In this document: in pieces, positions 51,366 to 60,204 of the stretch
Position numbering within the stretch: the first letter of the stretch is position 1
How the letters are laid out: each line of letters opens with the position of its first letter
Assembly (NCBI GenBank): GCA_047777415.1
Contig: JBKEEO010000001.1
Location: 682,001-746,000, forward strand
Direction: 5' to 3'
Length of the DNA stretch: 64,000 bases
Origin: Caproicibacter sp047777415
GTDB taxonomy: Bacteria > Bacillota > Clostridia > Oscillospirales > Acutalibacteraceae
The notes under the pieces: generated by a model
The model's input: the letters and a program-made list of their open reading frames with translations, nothing else
Database searches by the model: none
Told to the model about the DNA's origin: nothing
Translations under genes and position numbers: made by a program

Positions 51366-52075
51366 AAAATATTCGCCATCAGCTGATTTCTTCAGCTTCT
51401 ACTGCCGGTCTTGTTGTTTCACCTGCGCAGGCGGATCAGTTTCAACTATATTTGGAACTTTTAATCGAATGGAATCAGAAAATGAATCTCACCGCCCTAA
51501 AAGAACCGGAGGAAATTTTAGAAAAACATTTTTTGGATAGTATTCTAATACTGAAATATTGTGATATTTCGTATGGTGCGAGTATTATTGACATTGGAAC
51601 AGGGGCCGGATTTCCCGGAGTTCCGTTAAAAATCATGCGCCCGGATTTACAGTTGACTCTGTTGGACGGACTGAATAAGCGTCTCATCTTCTTAAGAGAG
51701 CTTTTAAACGCCATATCCCTTTCTGCGGATATCGTGCATATGCGTGCGGAAGAAGGAGGACGAAAATCGGAATTTCGGCAAAAATTTGATTTTGCTACTG
51801 CACGCGCTGTTGCACGTCTGCCAATTCTTTGTGAATATTGCTTGCCTTTCTTAAAAGAGGGAGGCGTTTTTGCCGCGATGAAAGGACCAAATGTAAGCGA
51901 AGAATTGCAAAGTGCGCACAATGCCATAGAGGTGTTGGGGTGTGAACTAATATCATCGCGGGAATATATGCTCCCCAGTGGAGATGGGCGCAGTTTGGTG
52001 ATGATTCGCCGAACCAAACCGCTGCCGGAAAAATATCCGCGACACGGAGCGAAAATTTCTAAATCTCCACTGTAA
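51362..52075 (+). CDS. rsmG: 16S rRNA (guanine527-N7) methyltransferase
   Basis: 237 residues from the ATG at 51362, after GGGGAGGG and overlapping the mnmG stop. SAM-binding motif IIDIGTGAGFPGVPLKI, the NLTAL motif near the N-terminus, and later FATARAVARLPIL. Methylates G527 of 16S rRNA. Classical gidB position after mnmG. Followed by an AT-rich gap and ISL3 copy 3. Confidence 0.95.
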   Translation: MKNIRHQLISSASTAGLVVSPAQADQFQLYLELLIEWNQKMNLTALKEPEEILEKHFLDSILILKYCDISYGASIIDIGTGAGFPGVPLKIMRPDLQLTLLDGLNKRLIFLRELLNAISLSADIVHMRAEEGGRKSEFRQKFDFATARAVARLPILCEYCLPFLKEGGVFAAMKGPNVSEELQSAHNAIEVLGCELISSREYMLPSGDGRSLVMIRRTKPLPEKYPRHGAKISKSPL

Positions 52076-52559
52076 GATTTTCCACAGTTTCCGTGCTTAC
52101 TGTGGAAAAATGGTTGCTTATCATTTGCAGCGATATGGAATTTTATTTTGACGCTTATATTTTTTAATGCAAATATTATTTCAACAAAAAAGCAGAATCT
52201 TGTTGAAAACTGGAATGATTTACTGAGAACCGCTTCGGCGGTTTTCTTTTTATGATTGAAAGATTAAAAAGATAGTCAAAAGTCAGACTTATTCTTTCAG
52301 GGACAATGAAAAAGAAAGTTTTCAACCATCTTCAAGAATATTGTGGAAAACTTTTTTTAAAAGAGATCACCTTTAAAATTACGCAGTCTAATCGAGTTTT
52401 TTTACTTTTTAACTGATTATAGAAGCAGAGATTTTTGAAGAGTTTTCAACATTAATTTTAAATTATGTGGAAATATGAATCGTGGTAAGTATTTGCTGTA
52501 CTTTGGCTTAAAACAGTTAAAATAATGTTATAAAACTGAAAACCAAAGGAAATAATATT
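52076..52559. other. AT-rich intergenic region with DnaA-box-like repeats
   Basis: No gene can be supported in these 484 bp. It holds at least three sequences one mismatch from the DnaA box: TTTTCCACA (about 52079) and TGTGGAAAA (about 52105 and 52342). A weaker one, TGTGGAAAT, lies near 52466. A short hairpin with T-run (GAACCGCTTCGGCGGTTTTC, about 52228) may terminate rsmG. The region ends at the ISL3 copy 3 target site. Confidence 0.5.
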
Positions 52560-53938
52560 GGCTCTATAATAAATGTTGGGGTGTGACGAATAGGCCTGCG
52601 AAAAAAGAGCAAAAAAGTAGAGCATATTCGATGAAAAAACTTTAAAATGGAGATTACCACACCACCATTTGGGAGGTCATCGATATGCTCTGTACTCATT
52701 CTATCGAAAAATTGCTTGGATTAAAAGGGGTAATCGTAAAAAATGTGAGGCAATTGCCTGATAAAACGGAAATTTTTATTGAGTTACCGAGAAAGCCGCA
52801 TGTTTGCCCCTGTTGTGGCCATCAAACCAGCTACGTTCATGATTACCGTTGTCAAACCGTGAAAGACATTCCCGCTTTTGGCAAACATACCTCCCTGATT
52901 CTACGAAAGCGCCGATATCGCTGCCATTCTTGTGGAAAGCGTTTCTTTGAGGATAATTCGTTTTTGCCCAGATATCACCGCATGACAAGCCGTTTCGCCG
53001 CATCTATCCTTTCAAAGCTTTCCGATCTGCGTTTTTTTACCAGTGTAGCACAAGAAGTAAATCTTTCGGTTTCAACCATAATCCGGCTGTTTGATTGTAT
53101 CCGCTATGGATAACCCAGCAATTACCCGAAGTTGTATCAATTGATGAGTTTAAAGGCAATACAAGCGGCGAGAAATATCAGTGCGTTCTGACCGATCCGG
53201 TTCGTCACCAAATCCTTGATATTCTTCCTGCTCGATACAACCACAAACTGACAGAATATTTCGGCCGGCTTGACCGTTCTAAAACGAAGCATTTCGTCAG
53301 CGATATGTGGAGTACATATGCCGGTATTGCCCAAACATATTTTAAAAATTCCAATTATGTCATTGACAAATATCATTACATTCGCCAAGTATTTTGGGCC
53401 TTTGAAGCCGTTCGCAAGGAAGAACAGAAAAAATTCAGCAAAACCCGAAGAATTCATTTTAAACGCTCCCGAATCTTGCTGAACAAGCGATATCAATTTC
53501 TCACTCCTGAGCAAAAGCAACAGGTCGATCTTATGCTCTATGCCAGTAACCGTCTGCTGACAGCCTACTCTCTGAAAGAACAGTTTTTCAAAGTCCTTGA
53601 ATCTTCTGACAGCGTGTCTGCACGGACAGCGCTATCCCATTGGATTATGGCCGCACAAAACAGTGGCCTTTTGAAATTTGTTGCTTGTGGAAATACTATG
53701 GTTCGCTGGTCAAAAGGTATTCTAAATTCGTTTGATTGTCCTTACACCAATGGTTTTACCGAAGGGGTTAACAACAAGATTAAGGTACTCAAACGCAATG
53801 CCTACGGTTATCGTAATTTTCGTCGCTTCCGCAATCGTATTCTTCACATGTTCCATCATTCAACGAAAAATGGAGCAGCTTAACGCCGCTCCATCCGGTG
53901 TTTCCATTTTGGGTTACCCCAACTATTGACATAGAGCC
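52560..53938 (+). mobile_element. ISL3-family insertion sequence, copy 3 (inactive)
   Basis: 1379 bp with the same terminal sequences as the other copies, in the opposite orientation. The flanks ATAATATT (52552-52559) and ATAATATG (53939-53946) agree at 7 of 8 positions, a slightly decayed target duplication. The transposase is broken (see next). It lies between rsmG and the noc-like gene. Confidence 0.93.
52685..53883 (+). pseudogene. ISL3 transposase, disrupted by nonsense and 1-bp deletion
   Basis: Compared with the intact copies, the codon AAA after TATGGA has become TAA (53110-53112), and one base of CCGCAG is missing just after it. The N-terminal 142 residues and C-terminal 262 residues thus lie in different frames. 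The sequence just before the lesion (about 52985-53110) is clearly more divergent than the rest, suggesting a mosaic copy. Not expected to be functional. Confidence 0.93.
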
Positions 53939-54041
53939 ATAATATGAAAAAATATATTTGGTAACAGACAGAATATTACAAAATCTGTTCGCACCATGTG
54001 CTATCCTTGTACACGAAGGACAAGCACAGGAGGCGGGCGAT

Positions 54042-54854
54042 GTGTTTTTCAGGGATAAAAATAAAGTCATAGAGATTGATATTGATATGATTCAACCGAA
54101 TCCTGCTCAGCCAAGAAAAATCTTTGACGAAGAGGAACTGCAAAGTCTTGCTCAAAGTATACGGGAAACCGGATTGCTGCAGCCTTTGCTGGTGCGAAAG
54201 ATTGAACTTGGCTATGAGTTGATTGCAGGAGAACGTCGGTTACGGGCCTGTAAATTAGCGGGTCTAAAAACGGTGGCATGCATCGTCAATGACTGTTCGC
54301 CTGACCAGAGTGCCGTTATGGCAATGACGGAAAATATTCAGCGGCGAAATCTTGAAATTTTTGAAGAAGCCGAGGGAATTCGCAGTCTGATTCAACGGTG
54401 GCATGTTACGCAGGAAGAAGCAGCAGAACGGCTTGGAAAAAGCCAGTCCGCAATTGCAAATAAATTGCGTTTGCTGCGTTTTACCGAACAGGAACGAGAA
54501 AAAATCGTTTCCGCCGGCCTCAGTGAAAGGCACGCACGTGCATTGTTAAGATTGGAAGATACCCAGCTTCGAAGCAAGGCACTTTCGAAGGTCATTGAAA
54601 AAAAGTACAATGTGCGCCAAACGGAAGAATATGTAGAACAACTGCTTTCCTGCAATAAAAATTCTAATCAAAAGAAAACCCCCGTCATTAAGGATGTGCG
54701 CATTTTCCTCAATACCATTGCTCATGCAATTGCAACCATGCAAAAAAGCGGAATCAGCGCTCAAACGCTGCAAAGTGAAACCGATGATTATATTGAATGT
54801 GTTGTAAGAATACCAAAATCGCAAGCCTATGCGGGAGGCAAAAAACCCGCCTAA
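54042..54854 (+). CDS. noc: Noc/ParB-like nucleoid protein
   Basis: 270 residues from a GTG at 54042, eight bases after GGAGG; longer starts (TTG 53958) lack such a site, and this start gives MFFRDKNKVIEIDID, typical of clostridial ParB paralogs. ParB N-terminal CTPase domain with NPAQPRKIFDEEELQSLAQS, the GERRLRACKLAG and TENIQRRNLEIFEEA motifs, and the HTH domain WHVTQEEAAERLGKSQSAIANKLRLL. A second ParB lies at 56068. By position (after rsmG, before soj) it is Noc; true Noc or ParB specificity cannot be told from sequence. Confidence 0.85.
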   Translation: MFFRDKNKVIEIDIDMIQPNPAQPRKIFDEEELQSLAQSIRETGLLQPLLVRKIELGYELIAGERRLRACKLAGLKTVACIVNDCSPDQSAVMAMTENIQRRNLEIFEEAEGIRSLIQRWHVTQEEAAERLGKSQSAIANKLRLLRFTEQEREKIVSAGLSERHARALLRLEDTQLRSKALSKVIEKKYNVRQTEEYVEQLLSCNKNSNQKKTPVIKDVRIFLNTIAHAIATMQKSGISAQTLQSETDDYIECVVRIPKSQAYAGGKKPA

Positions 54855-54900
54855 AATAGATTATAAGTTTTACTCCTATTTCCCTATATCATTTCCCACA

Positions 54901-54937
54901 GCAGGAGCCGGACAATAGTCCGGTTCCTGCCGTTTTA
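54901..54937 (+). terminator. Terminator after the noc-like gene
   Basis: A 13-pair stem GCAGGAGCCGGAC/GTCCGGTTCCTGC (one wobble) with loop AATA is followed by CGTTTTATAA. Confidence 0.85.
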
Positions 54938-55082
54938 TAAGCTTTTAAAATTGCAGAATTGAATGAAGGAATATGGTTGGTTAAAAACTAAGCGTTTTTT
55001 AAACCGATATTATATCAAAAATGATTTTACCGATAGACCTCTGAAGTTCATAGACTGTTTTCAATCTGACCACAAAGTATCA

Positions 55083-55098
55083 TGTTTCACATGAAACA
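55083..55098. promoter_or_regulatory. parS-like ParB-binding site upstream of soj
   Basis: TGTTTCACATGAAACA, 15 of 16 matches to the parS consensus TGTTTCACGTGAAACA and a perfect palindrome. It lies 145 bp before soj-parB. The rest of the 54855-55241 gap holds the noc terminator and a TATAAT (55163-55168) that may be the soj -10 box. Confidence 0.85.
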
Positions 55099-55241
55099 CA
55101 AAAAATAATGATTACGGCTGCAAATGGTAAAAAATAATCTTTATCTTCCCAATGAGTCGTGCTATAATAAAATAAAATTCCCGCAAGCGGCGGGAGGATG
55201 CCCAAAACCTGAAAAATGGGTTGCGGGAAGGGGGAAATGCA

Positions 55242-56006
55242 TTGGGGAAAATTATTGCAGTTGCTAATCAGAAGGGCGGGGTCGGGAAAACGACCACGGC
55301 GGTGAATTTGGCAGCCGCACTGGGACTTAAAGGAAAAAAAACACTGCTTGTGGATGCGGATCCGCAGGGGAATTCTTCCAGCGGAGTGGGAATTGACCGC
55401 AGAAAGCGAAAAAATACCGTCTATGAGGTACTCATTGGTGGAAAACAAGCAAAAGATGTCATAATTAAAACGGAATTTGAAAATCTAGAGCTTCTTCCTT
55501 CCAGTATGAATTTAGCCGGAGCGGAAATCGAGCTGGTCGATTTGGAACACAGGGAGTCCCGTTTAAAAACTGCGTTGGCTCCTGTTCGGGAGATATACGA
55601 TTATATCCTGATTGATTGTCCTCCTTCGCTCGGAATGATTACGACAAATGCTTTGACCGCCGCAGATACTCTTTTGGTTCCTATTCAGTGCGAATACTAT
55701 GCACTGGAGGGATTAACACAGCTGATGAACACGGTGCGGCGTATCAAACGGCAGTACAATGGGCATTTGCAGCTTGAGGGCGTATTGCTTACCATGTATG
55801 ACGGCAGATTAAATCTGACGCAGCAGGTGGTGGAGGAAGTGAAAAAATATTTCCCACGCCGTGTATTCGGAACTGTAATTCCGCGCACTGTTCGCCTTTC
55901 AGAAGCACCAAGCTACGGCAAACCAATCCAATATTTTGACCGTTCGTCCAAAGCTGCACTTAGTTATAACGCACTGGCAGAGGAAATGGACGGAAACGCT
56001 GGCTGA
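55242..56006 (+). CDS. soj: Chromosome partitioning ATPase ParA/Soj
   Basis: 254 residues from a TTG at 55242, preceded by GGAAGGGGG (an upstream TTG at 55221 is less well placed). Deviant Walker A KGGVGKTTTAVNLA, Walker B-like DYILIDCPPSLGMITTNAL, and the C-terminal PRTVRLSEAPSYGKPI motif. Acts with ParB on parS to segregate origins and regulate DnaA in related species. Followed by parB after 61 bp. Confidence 0.97.
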   Translation: MGKIIAVANQKGGVGKTTTAVNLAAALGLKGKKTLLVDADPQGNSSSGVGIDRRKRKNTVYEVLIGGKQAKDVIIKTEFENLELLPSSMNLAGAEIELVDLEHRESRLKTALAPVREIYDYILIDCPPSLGMITTNALTAADTLLVPIQCEYYALEGLTQLMNTVRRIKRQYNGHLQLEGVLLTMYDGRLNLTQQVVEEVKKYFPRRVFGTVIPRTVRLSEAPSYGKPIQYFDRSSKAALSYNALAEEMDGNAG

Positions 56007-56067
56007 AAATATGATGTAAAAAAGGGCTGTCAATACATAGCTCGAAAAAAGAAAGGCAGGCTCAACG

Positions 56068-56916
56068 ATGGCAGGTAAAAAACGTGGGCTTGGGAAAGGC
56101 CTGGATGCAATATTTGCGGAAAATGATATAGAAGACAGCCAAACGGCAGTGTTTTTACATTTGGATGAAATAGAACCCAATCGCGGACAACCACGGCGCG
56201 AGTTTGATGAAGAATCCCTGCAGGAACTGGCTGAGTCCATTCGGCAGCACGGTATATTGCAGCCACTTTTAGTACGGCCGATTGTCAGCGGCGGATATCA
56301 GATTGTTGCAGGGGAGCGCAGGTGGCGTGCCGCAAGAATCGCTCAGCTTAAGGAAGTACCCGCTGTAGTACGCGAGATGAGCGACCGCGAAGTTATGCAG
56401 CTTGCTTTGATTGAAAATCTTCAGCGAGAAGATTTAAATCCGCTTGAAGAGGCACAGGGATATCAGTCTCTGATAGAAACGTACGGCATGACGCAGGAAG
56501 AAGTGGCCAGTACGGTTGGAAAATCCAGGCCGGCAGTTGCAAATGCGCTCCGTTTGCTGAATCTACCGGAAGAAATACGAAACTTAGTTGAAACGGGAAT
56601 CATTTCCGCCGGACATGCCCGTGCGCTTTTAGGATTTCCAGATAAGATACAAATGCTGAAGGCTGCGAAAGTTGCTGCGCAAGGGGCGTCTGTTCGCGAA
56701 ATAGAAAAAATGGCGCAAAAAGCCAACAAACCTCAGAAACCGAAAAAAACTTCGCCGCGCATTCAGTTTTATGAAGAAACGGAGCTTGCTCTCCGAGAAT
56801 GTCTGGGCAGAAAGGTACGTGTTACCGGAAACGGAAAACACGGCGTACTGCAAATAGAATTTTACGGTCAGGACGATCTTGCCGAATTAATCCGGCATAT
56901 ACATGACAATACTTAA
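56068..56916 (+). CDS. parB: Chromosome partitioning protein ParB/Spo0J
   Basis: 282 residues. KKRGLGKGLDAIF at the start is the classical ParB N-terminus that stimulates Soj. The CTPase motifs GERRWRAARIAQL and ENLQREDLNPLEEAQGY and the parS-binding HTH (GMTQEEVASTVGKSRPAVAN) are intact, followed by the dimerisation domain. Second ParB paralog, the one partnered with Soj. serS follows after 34 bp. Confidence 0.97.
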   Translation: MAGKKRGLGKGLDAIFAENDIEDSQTAVFLHLDEIEPNRGQPRREFDEESLQELAESIRQHGILQPLLVRPIVSGGYQIVAGERRWRAARIAQLKEVPAVVREMSDREVMQLALIENLQREDLNPLEEAQGYQSLIETYGMTQEEVASTVGKSRPAVANALRLLNLPEEIRNLVETGIISAGHARALLGFPDKIQMLKAAKVAAQGASVREIEKMAQKANKPQKPKKTSPRIQFYEETELALRECLGRKVRVTGNGKHGVLQIEFYGQDDLAELIRHIHDNT

Positions 56917-56950
56917 ATTTAGAAAAAATAAACCAAAGGAGCAATCAATC

Positions 56951-58231
56951 ATGATTGACATTAAACTGATTCGCAGTAATCCAGATCTAATTAAGGCGGG
57001 GGCAAAGAAGAAAGAATTTGATGCGGATCAAATCATCGACGATATTCTTACCATCGATGCCAGCCGCCGCGAAATGATGGGCCGCGTGGAATCGATGCGC
57101 GCTGAACAAAACGCAGCTTCCAAGCAGATCCCGCAAATTAAAAAGCAGGGCGGGGACGCTTCTGAACTTATGGCAAAAATGAAAACTCTTTCCGCGCAAA
57201 TTAAGGAATGTGAGGCAAAACTCAAGGAACTTGAGGAGAAACAAAATGATCTGTTGCTCAGCTTGCCAAATATGCCCGATGAGGATGTTGTCGCCGGCGG
57301 AAAGGAAAATAATGAGCCTCTGCGTTATTATGGAGAAAAGCCAAAATTTGACTTTGAGCCAAAAAATCATGTGGAATTGTGTGAAAACTTGCATCTGATT
57401 GATTATCAGCGAGGTGCAAAACTTTCCGGTGCAGGGTCATGGGTTTATACCGGCATGGGCGCAAGACTGGAATGGGCACTGATTAATTTCTTTATAGATG
57501 AGCATATCCGAGACGGATACCAATTTATGTTGTTGCCGCATATGCTGAAATACGAATGCGGATACGTTGCCGGCCAGTTTCCAAAATTCGTGGGAGAGGA
57601 TTATTGGATAGAAAATCCGACCACAAATGATAAAAAATTCCTTTTGCCGACGGCGGAAACAGCTCTTGTGAATTTGCACCGCGACGAAATTTTGGAAGCA
57701 GATGAGCTGCCTAAAAAATATATTGGTTATACACCATGTTATCGCAGAGAAGCAGGCAGCTATCGTTCAGAGGAACGCGGCATGATTCGCGGTCATCAGT
57801 TTAATAAAGTAGAAATGGTGCAATACACAAAACCGGAGGATTCTGACGCTGCCTTTGAGGAATTAGTGCATAAGGCGGAACGTTTGGTGCAAGAACTCGG
57901 CCTACATTACCGGCTCAGCAAGCTTGCAGCTGCAGATTGCTCCTTCTCCATGGCGCGCACTTATGATATAGAAGTTTGGATTCCTTCCATGGGAATTTAT
58001 AAGGAAGTCAGCTCTGCTTCCAATGCCCGCGAATACCAGGCAAGACGTGGAAATATTAAGTACCGAGGGGAAGATAAAAAGCTTCATTACGTTCATACGC
58101 TTAACGCCTCCGGATTGGCAACCAGCCGTCTTTTCCCGGCCATTGTAGAACAGTATCAGAATGCGGACGGTAGTGTAACCGTACCGGAAGTCCTCAGAAA
58201 ATATATGGGAACGGATGTTCTGCGTCCATGA
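56951..58231 (+). CDS. serS: Seryl-tRNA synthetase
   Basis: 426 residues from the ATG at 56951 (MIDIKLIRSNPDLIK), after AAGGAG; the frame extends 16 codons upstream without a better site. N-terminal coiled coil (about 30-100), class II catalytic core with motif 2 CYRREAGSYRSEERGMIRGHQF and motif 3 NASGLATSRLFPAI. The Zn-independent bacterial type. No T-box leader is seen upstream. The stop codon overlaps the next gene (ATGA). Confidence 0.97.
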   Translation: MIDIKLIRSNPDLIKAGAKKKEFDADQIIDDILTIDASRREMMGRVESMRAEQNAASKQIPQIKKQGGDASELMAKMKTLSAQIKECEAKLKELEEKQNDLLLSLPNMPDEDVVAGGKENNEPLRYYGEKPKFDFEPKNHVELCENLHLIDYQRGAKLSGAGSWVYTGMGARLEWALINFFIDEHIRDGYQFMLLPHMLKYECGYVAGQFPKFVGEDYWIENPTTNDKKFLLPTAETALVNLHRDEILEADELPKKYIGYTPCYRREAGSYRSEERGMIRGHQFNKVEMVQYTKPEDSDAAFEELVHKAERLVQELGLHYRLSKLAAADCSFSMARTYDIEVWIPSMGIYKEVSSASNAREYQARRGNIKYRGEDKKLHYVHTLNASGLATSRLFPAIVEQYQNADGSVTVPEVLRKYMGTDVLRP

Positions 58232-58965
58232 ATGAAGATTTAACTGCCGAATATGTTCGCCGCTTTACCGTGCCGGTTTATGATGTTGGGCCGGACAATC
58301 GTATGAAGCTCGGCGCGGTTTTGCGGCATGTGCAGGAAACCAGTGAACAGCATGTGGAATTGCTGCATATCGGGTATGAAGAACTTTTGGAAAAGACAGG
58401 GCTTGTGTTTTTTCTCATCTGTAGCCGGTTGCGTATTTTCCGTTTGCCGAGTCACCGGGAAAAAATTGAAGTACGAACCCATCCGCGCGGACGAGGCGGG
58501 GTGCGTTTTTACCGGGATTATAAATTTTATGATGAAAGCGGCGCACTGCTGATTGATGCCATGCAGGTGTCGGTGCTGGCAGACGCCGCTACGCACCGTG
58601 TCCGGCGGCCGCAGGCATTTGTGGACCTTGGAATCTTCCCTGATTTTCCGGTTGATCCGAATCAAAAAATGGTACGTGCCGCAACACCGGAAAATTTGCC
58701 TTATGTAGGGCAACGACCCGTCTATCGCTCCGATTTGGATTCCAACGGGCATATGAATAATGCGGTTTATGCTGATATTCTTTTGGATTTTCTGCCGGGA
58801 CTGCCAAGTGAACAACCAATTCGCGGGCTGCAAATTGATTATCTGACGGAAACGGCGCCCGGGGATATCCTCCGTATATTTGCGCAACGAGAAGGAAAAA
58901 AAACTTTGATGCGGGGTGAGAATTCAAAGGGGCTGAGTTTTGAAGCTCACGTTCAGTTTACATAA
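58228..58965 (+). CDS. Acyl-ACP thioesterase (FatA/FatB-like)
   Basis: 245 residues with two hotdog domains. The second carries the plant-type catalytic signature region VYRSDLDSNGHMNNAVYADILLDF, where Asn and His in NGHMNN are active-site residues, and GLQIDYLTETAPGD follows. It would release free fatty acids from acyl carrier protein. Its ATG overlaps the serS stop, so it is coupled to serS translation. A pseudo-stem region and IS1202-like copy 2 follow. Confidence 0.88.
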   Translation: MNEDLTAEYVRRFTVPVYDVGPDNRMKLGAVLRHVQETSEQHVELLHIGYEELLEKTGLVFFLICSRLRIFRLPSHREKIEVRTHPRGRGGVRFYRDYKFYDESGALLIDAMQVSVLADAATHRVRRPQAFVDLGIFPDFPVDPNQKMVRAATPENLPYVGQRPVYRSDLDSNGHMNNAVYADILLDFLPGLPSEQPIRGLQIDYLTETAPGDILRIFAQREGKKTLMRGENSKGLSFEAHVQFT

Positions 58966-59047
58966 TGCTTACAGAACGTTGCCCGCATCTATATTTTCCT
59001 TACAGTTAATATGAAATATAAAAAAACTAAAATTTTATTTTAACTTA

Positions 59048-60110
59048 TGTAGGTTTGTCAAACATATTGGACAGTATGGGAATGTAAAAATTCAGAAGGA
59101 GACAACCAATGAAGAGGACGCATCGGCATATTATTAGAGCGTCTTAAGTAGATGGAAAGTTGGTTTTCAAAGTCCGCTAAAGAGTAAAAATGGTGTTTGT
59201 CATAAAAGCGTTTTTGGTCTTCGCGATGACTGCGTTCCACTTTCCCGTTGTGCCTAGGGGTATAAGGACGAATTAACTTGTGCCGGATATGAAGTTTAGC
59301 GGCAGTGGCTTCGAACAACGTCAGCAGATGTTTCTTGGAAGGTGAGAAACGGTTGGTGAATTCAAAACCGTTGTCAGTTTGAACGCATTCTACACGAACG
59401 CCGCGCCGGGCAAACCATTCGACAGCTCGTTTTAGAAAGTCAGCAGAAGAGTAAGTACTCTGTTCAGGGTACGCTGCCAGAAAACGCAGCCTAGAAAATT
59501 CATCAATAGCTGTGTACTGGAAAAGCCGAAGCTCAGGGTTGGCAATACAGCGCTTTGGAACTACTTTTACATCGATCTGAATGCGCTCTCCGGGATGCGT
59601 CATTTGCTCGTATGGCTTTGGCTGATATTTCTTCTTTGGTTTTGATTCTGGGAACATTCCCATTCGGCGCATTACACGGAACAGACTTTCCGGACATCGT
59701 GTGTATCCCCGCTTTTTCAACCGAGACCATAGTTCAATCATACCGAGGTCGGGATTTCTGCGCCGCATGTCGCGAATCAGCTTTAACTCGGCAGGTGTAT
59801 GCTGGTTTGGATGACTGTGAGGCCTCCTAGACCGGCAAGCCAACGATTCTAATGTACCGTCATACCGGGCCATCCAAAAATAGATAAAGGAACGGCTTTT
59901 GTTGTATTTTCGGCTTGCACGGCTAACACCGTACTTTTGAGCATAGATCATTAGGGATTGCCTAAACTTCATGTCTTGTGTTACACTATTCATGCAGAAA
60001 TGGGCACTTCCTTTCGGTATGATTTGGTTTGTGTAGCTTTATTTTAACCGATGTGTCCATTTCTGTATTTTATTTTTTCTCAACTGTCCAATATGTATTG
60101 TAGTCCTACA
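59048..60110 (-). mobile_element. IS1202/IS481-like insertion sequence, copy 2, upstream of the tRNA cluster
   Basis: 1063 bp, same length and ends (TGTAGG...CCTACA) as copy 1. Flanked by a perfect 25-bp direct repeat (59023-59047 and 60111-60135). The right-hand repeat ends 4 nt before the TTGACA of the tRNA promoter, the same distance as for copy 1 at rpmH. Transposase on the minus strand, directed away from the tRNA genes. Confidence 0.93.
59058..59993 (-). CDS. DDE transposase, IS481/IS1202-like
   Basis: 311 residues, same architecture as at 43960-44895: helix-turn-helix N-terminus, IQIDVKVVPK, CVQTDNGFEFTNRF and the Glu-containing RPYTPRHNGKVERSHRED. About ten residue differences from copy 1 (for example ESKPKKKY for EAKPKKKY, VECVQT for VECIQT). 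Intact. Confidence 0.93.
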   Translation of the reverse strand: MNSVTQDMKFRQSLMIYAQKYGVSRASRKYNKSRSFIYFWMARYDGTLESLACRSRRPHSHPNQHTPAELKLIRDMRRRNPDLGMIELWSRLKKRGYTRCPESLFRVMRRMGMFPESKPKKKYQPKPYEQMTHPGERIQIDVKVVPKRCIANPELRLFQYTAIDEFSRLRFLAAYPEQSTYSSADFLKRAVEWFARRGVRVECVQTDNGFEFTNRFSPSKKHLLTLFEATAAKLHIRHKLIRPYTPRHNGKVERSHREDQKRFYDKHHFYSLADFENQLSIYLRRSNNMPMRPLHWLSPSEFLHSHTVQYV

Positions 60111-60139
60111 AAAACTAAAATTTTATTTTAACTTACATA

Positions 60140-60169
60140 TTGACAAACTTTATGGACATGTATTATAAT
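60140..60169 (+). promoter_or_regulatory. Consensus promoter of the tRNA cluster
   Basis: Perfect TTGACA (60140-60145) and TATAAT (60164-60169), 18 bp apart, 35 bp upstream of the first tRNA. Located just beyond the right end of IS1202-like copy 2. Confidence 0.88.
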
Positions 60170-60204
60170 AGATAACGCTCCGCTATGAAATTACGGAGTT
60201 TTGT

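Noticed and set aside
59023..60135. Composite transposon formed by the two IS1202-like copies (43.9-60.1 kb)
   Set aside because: Each copy has its own perfect target duplication and the 14 kb between them are core origin genes in normal order, so the copies inserted independently.
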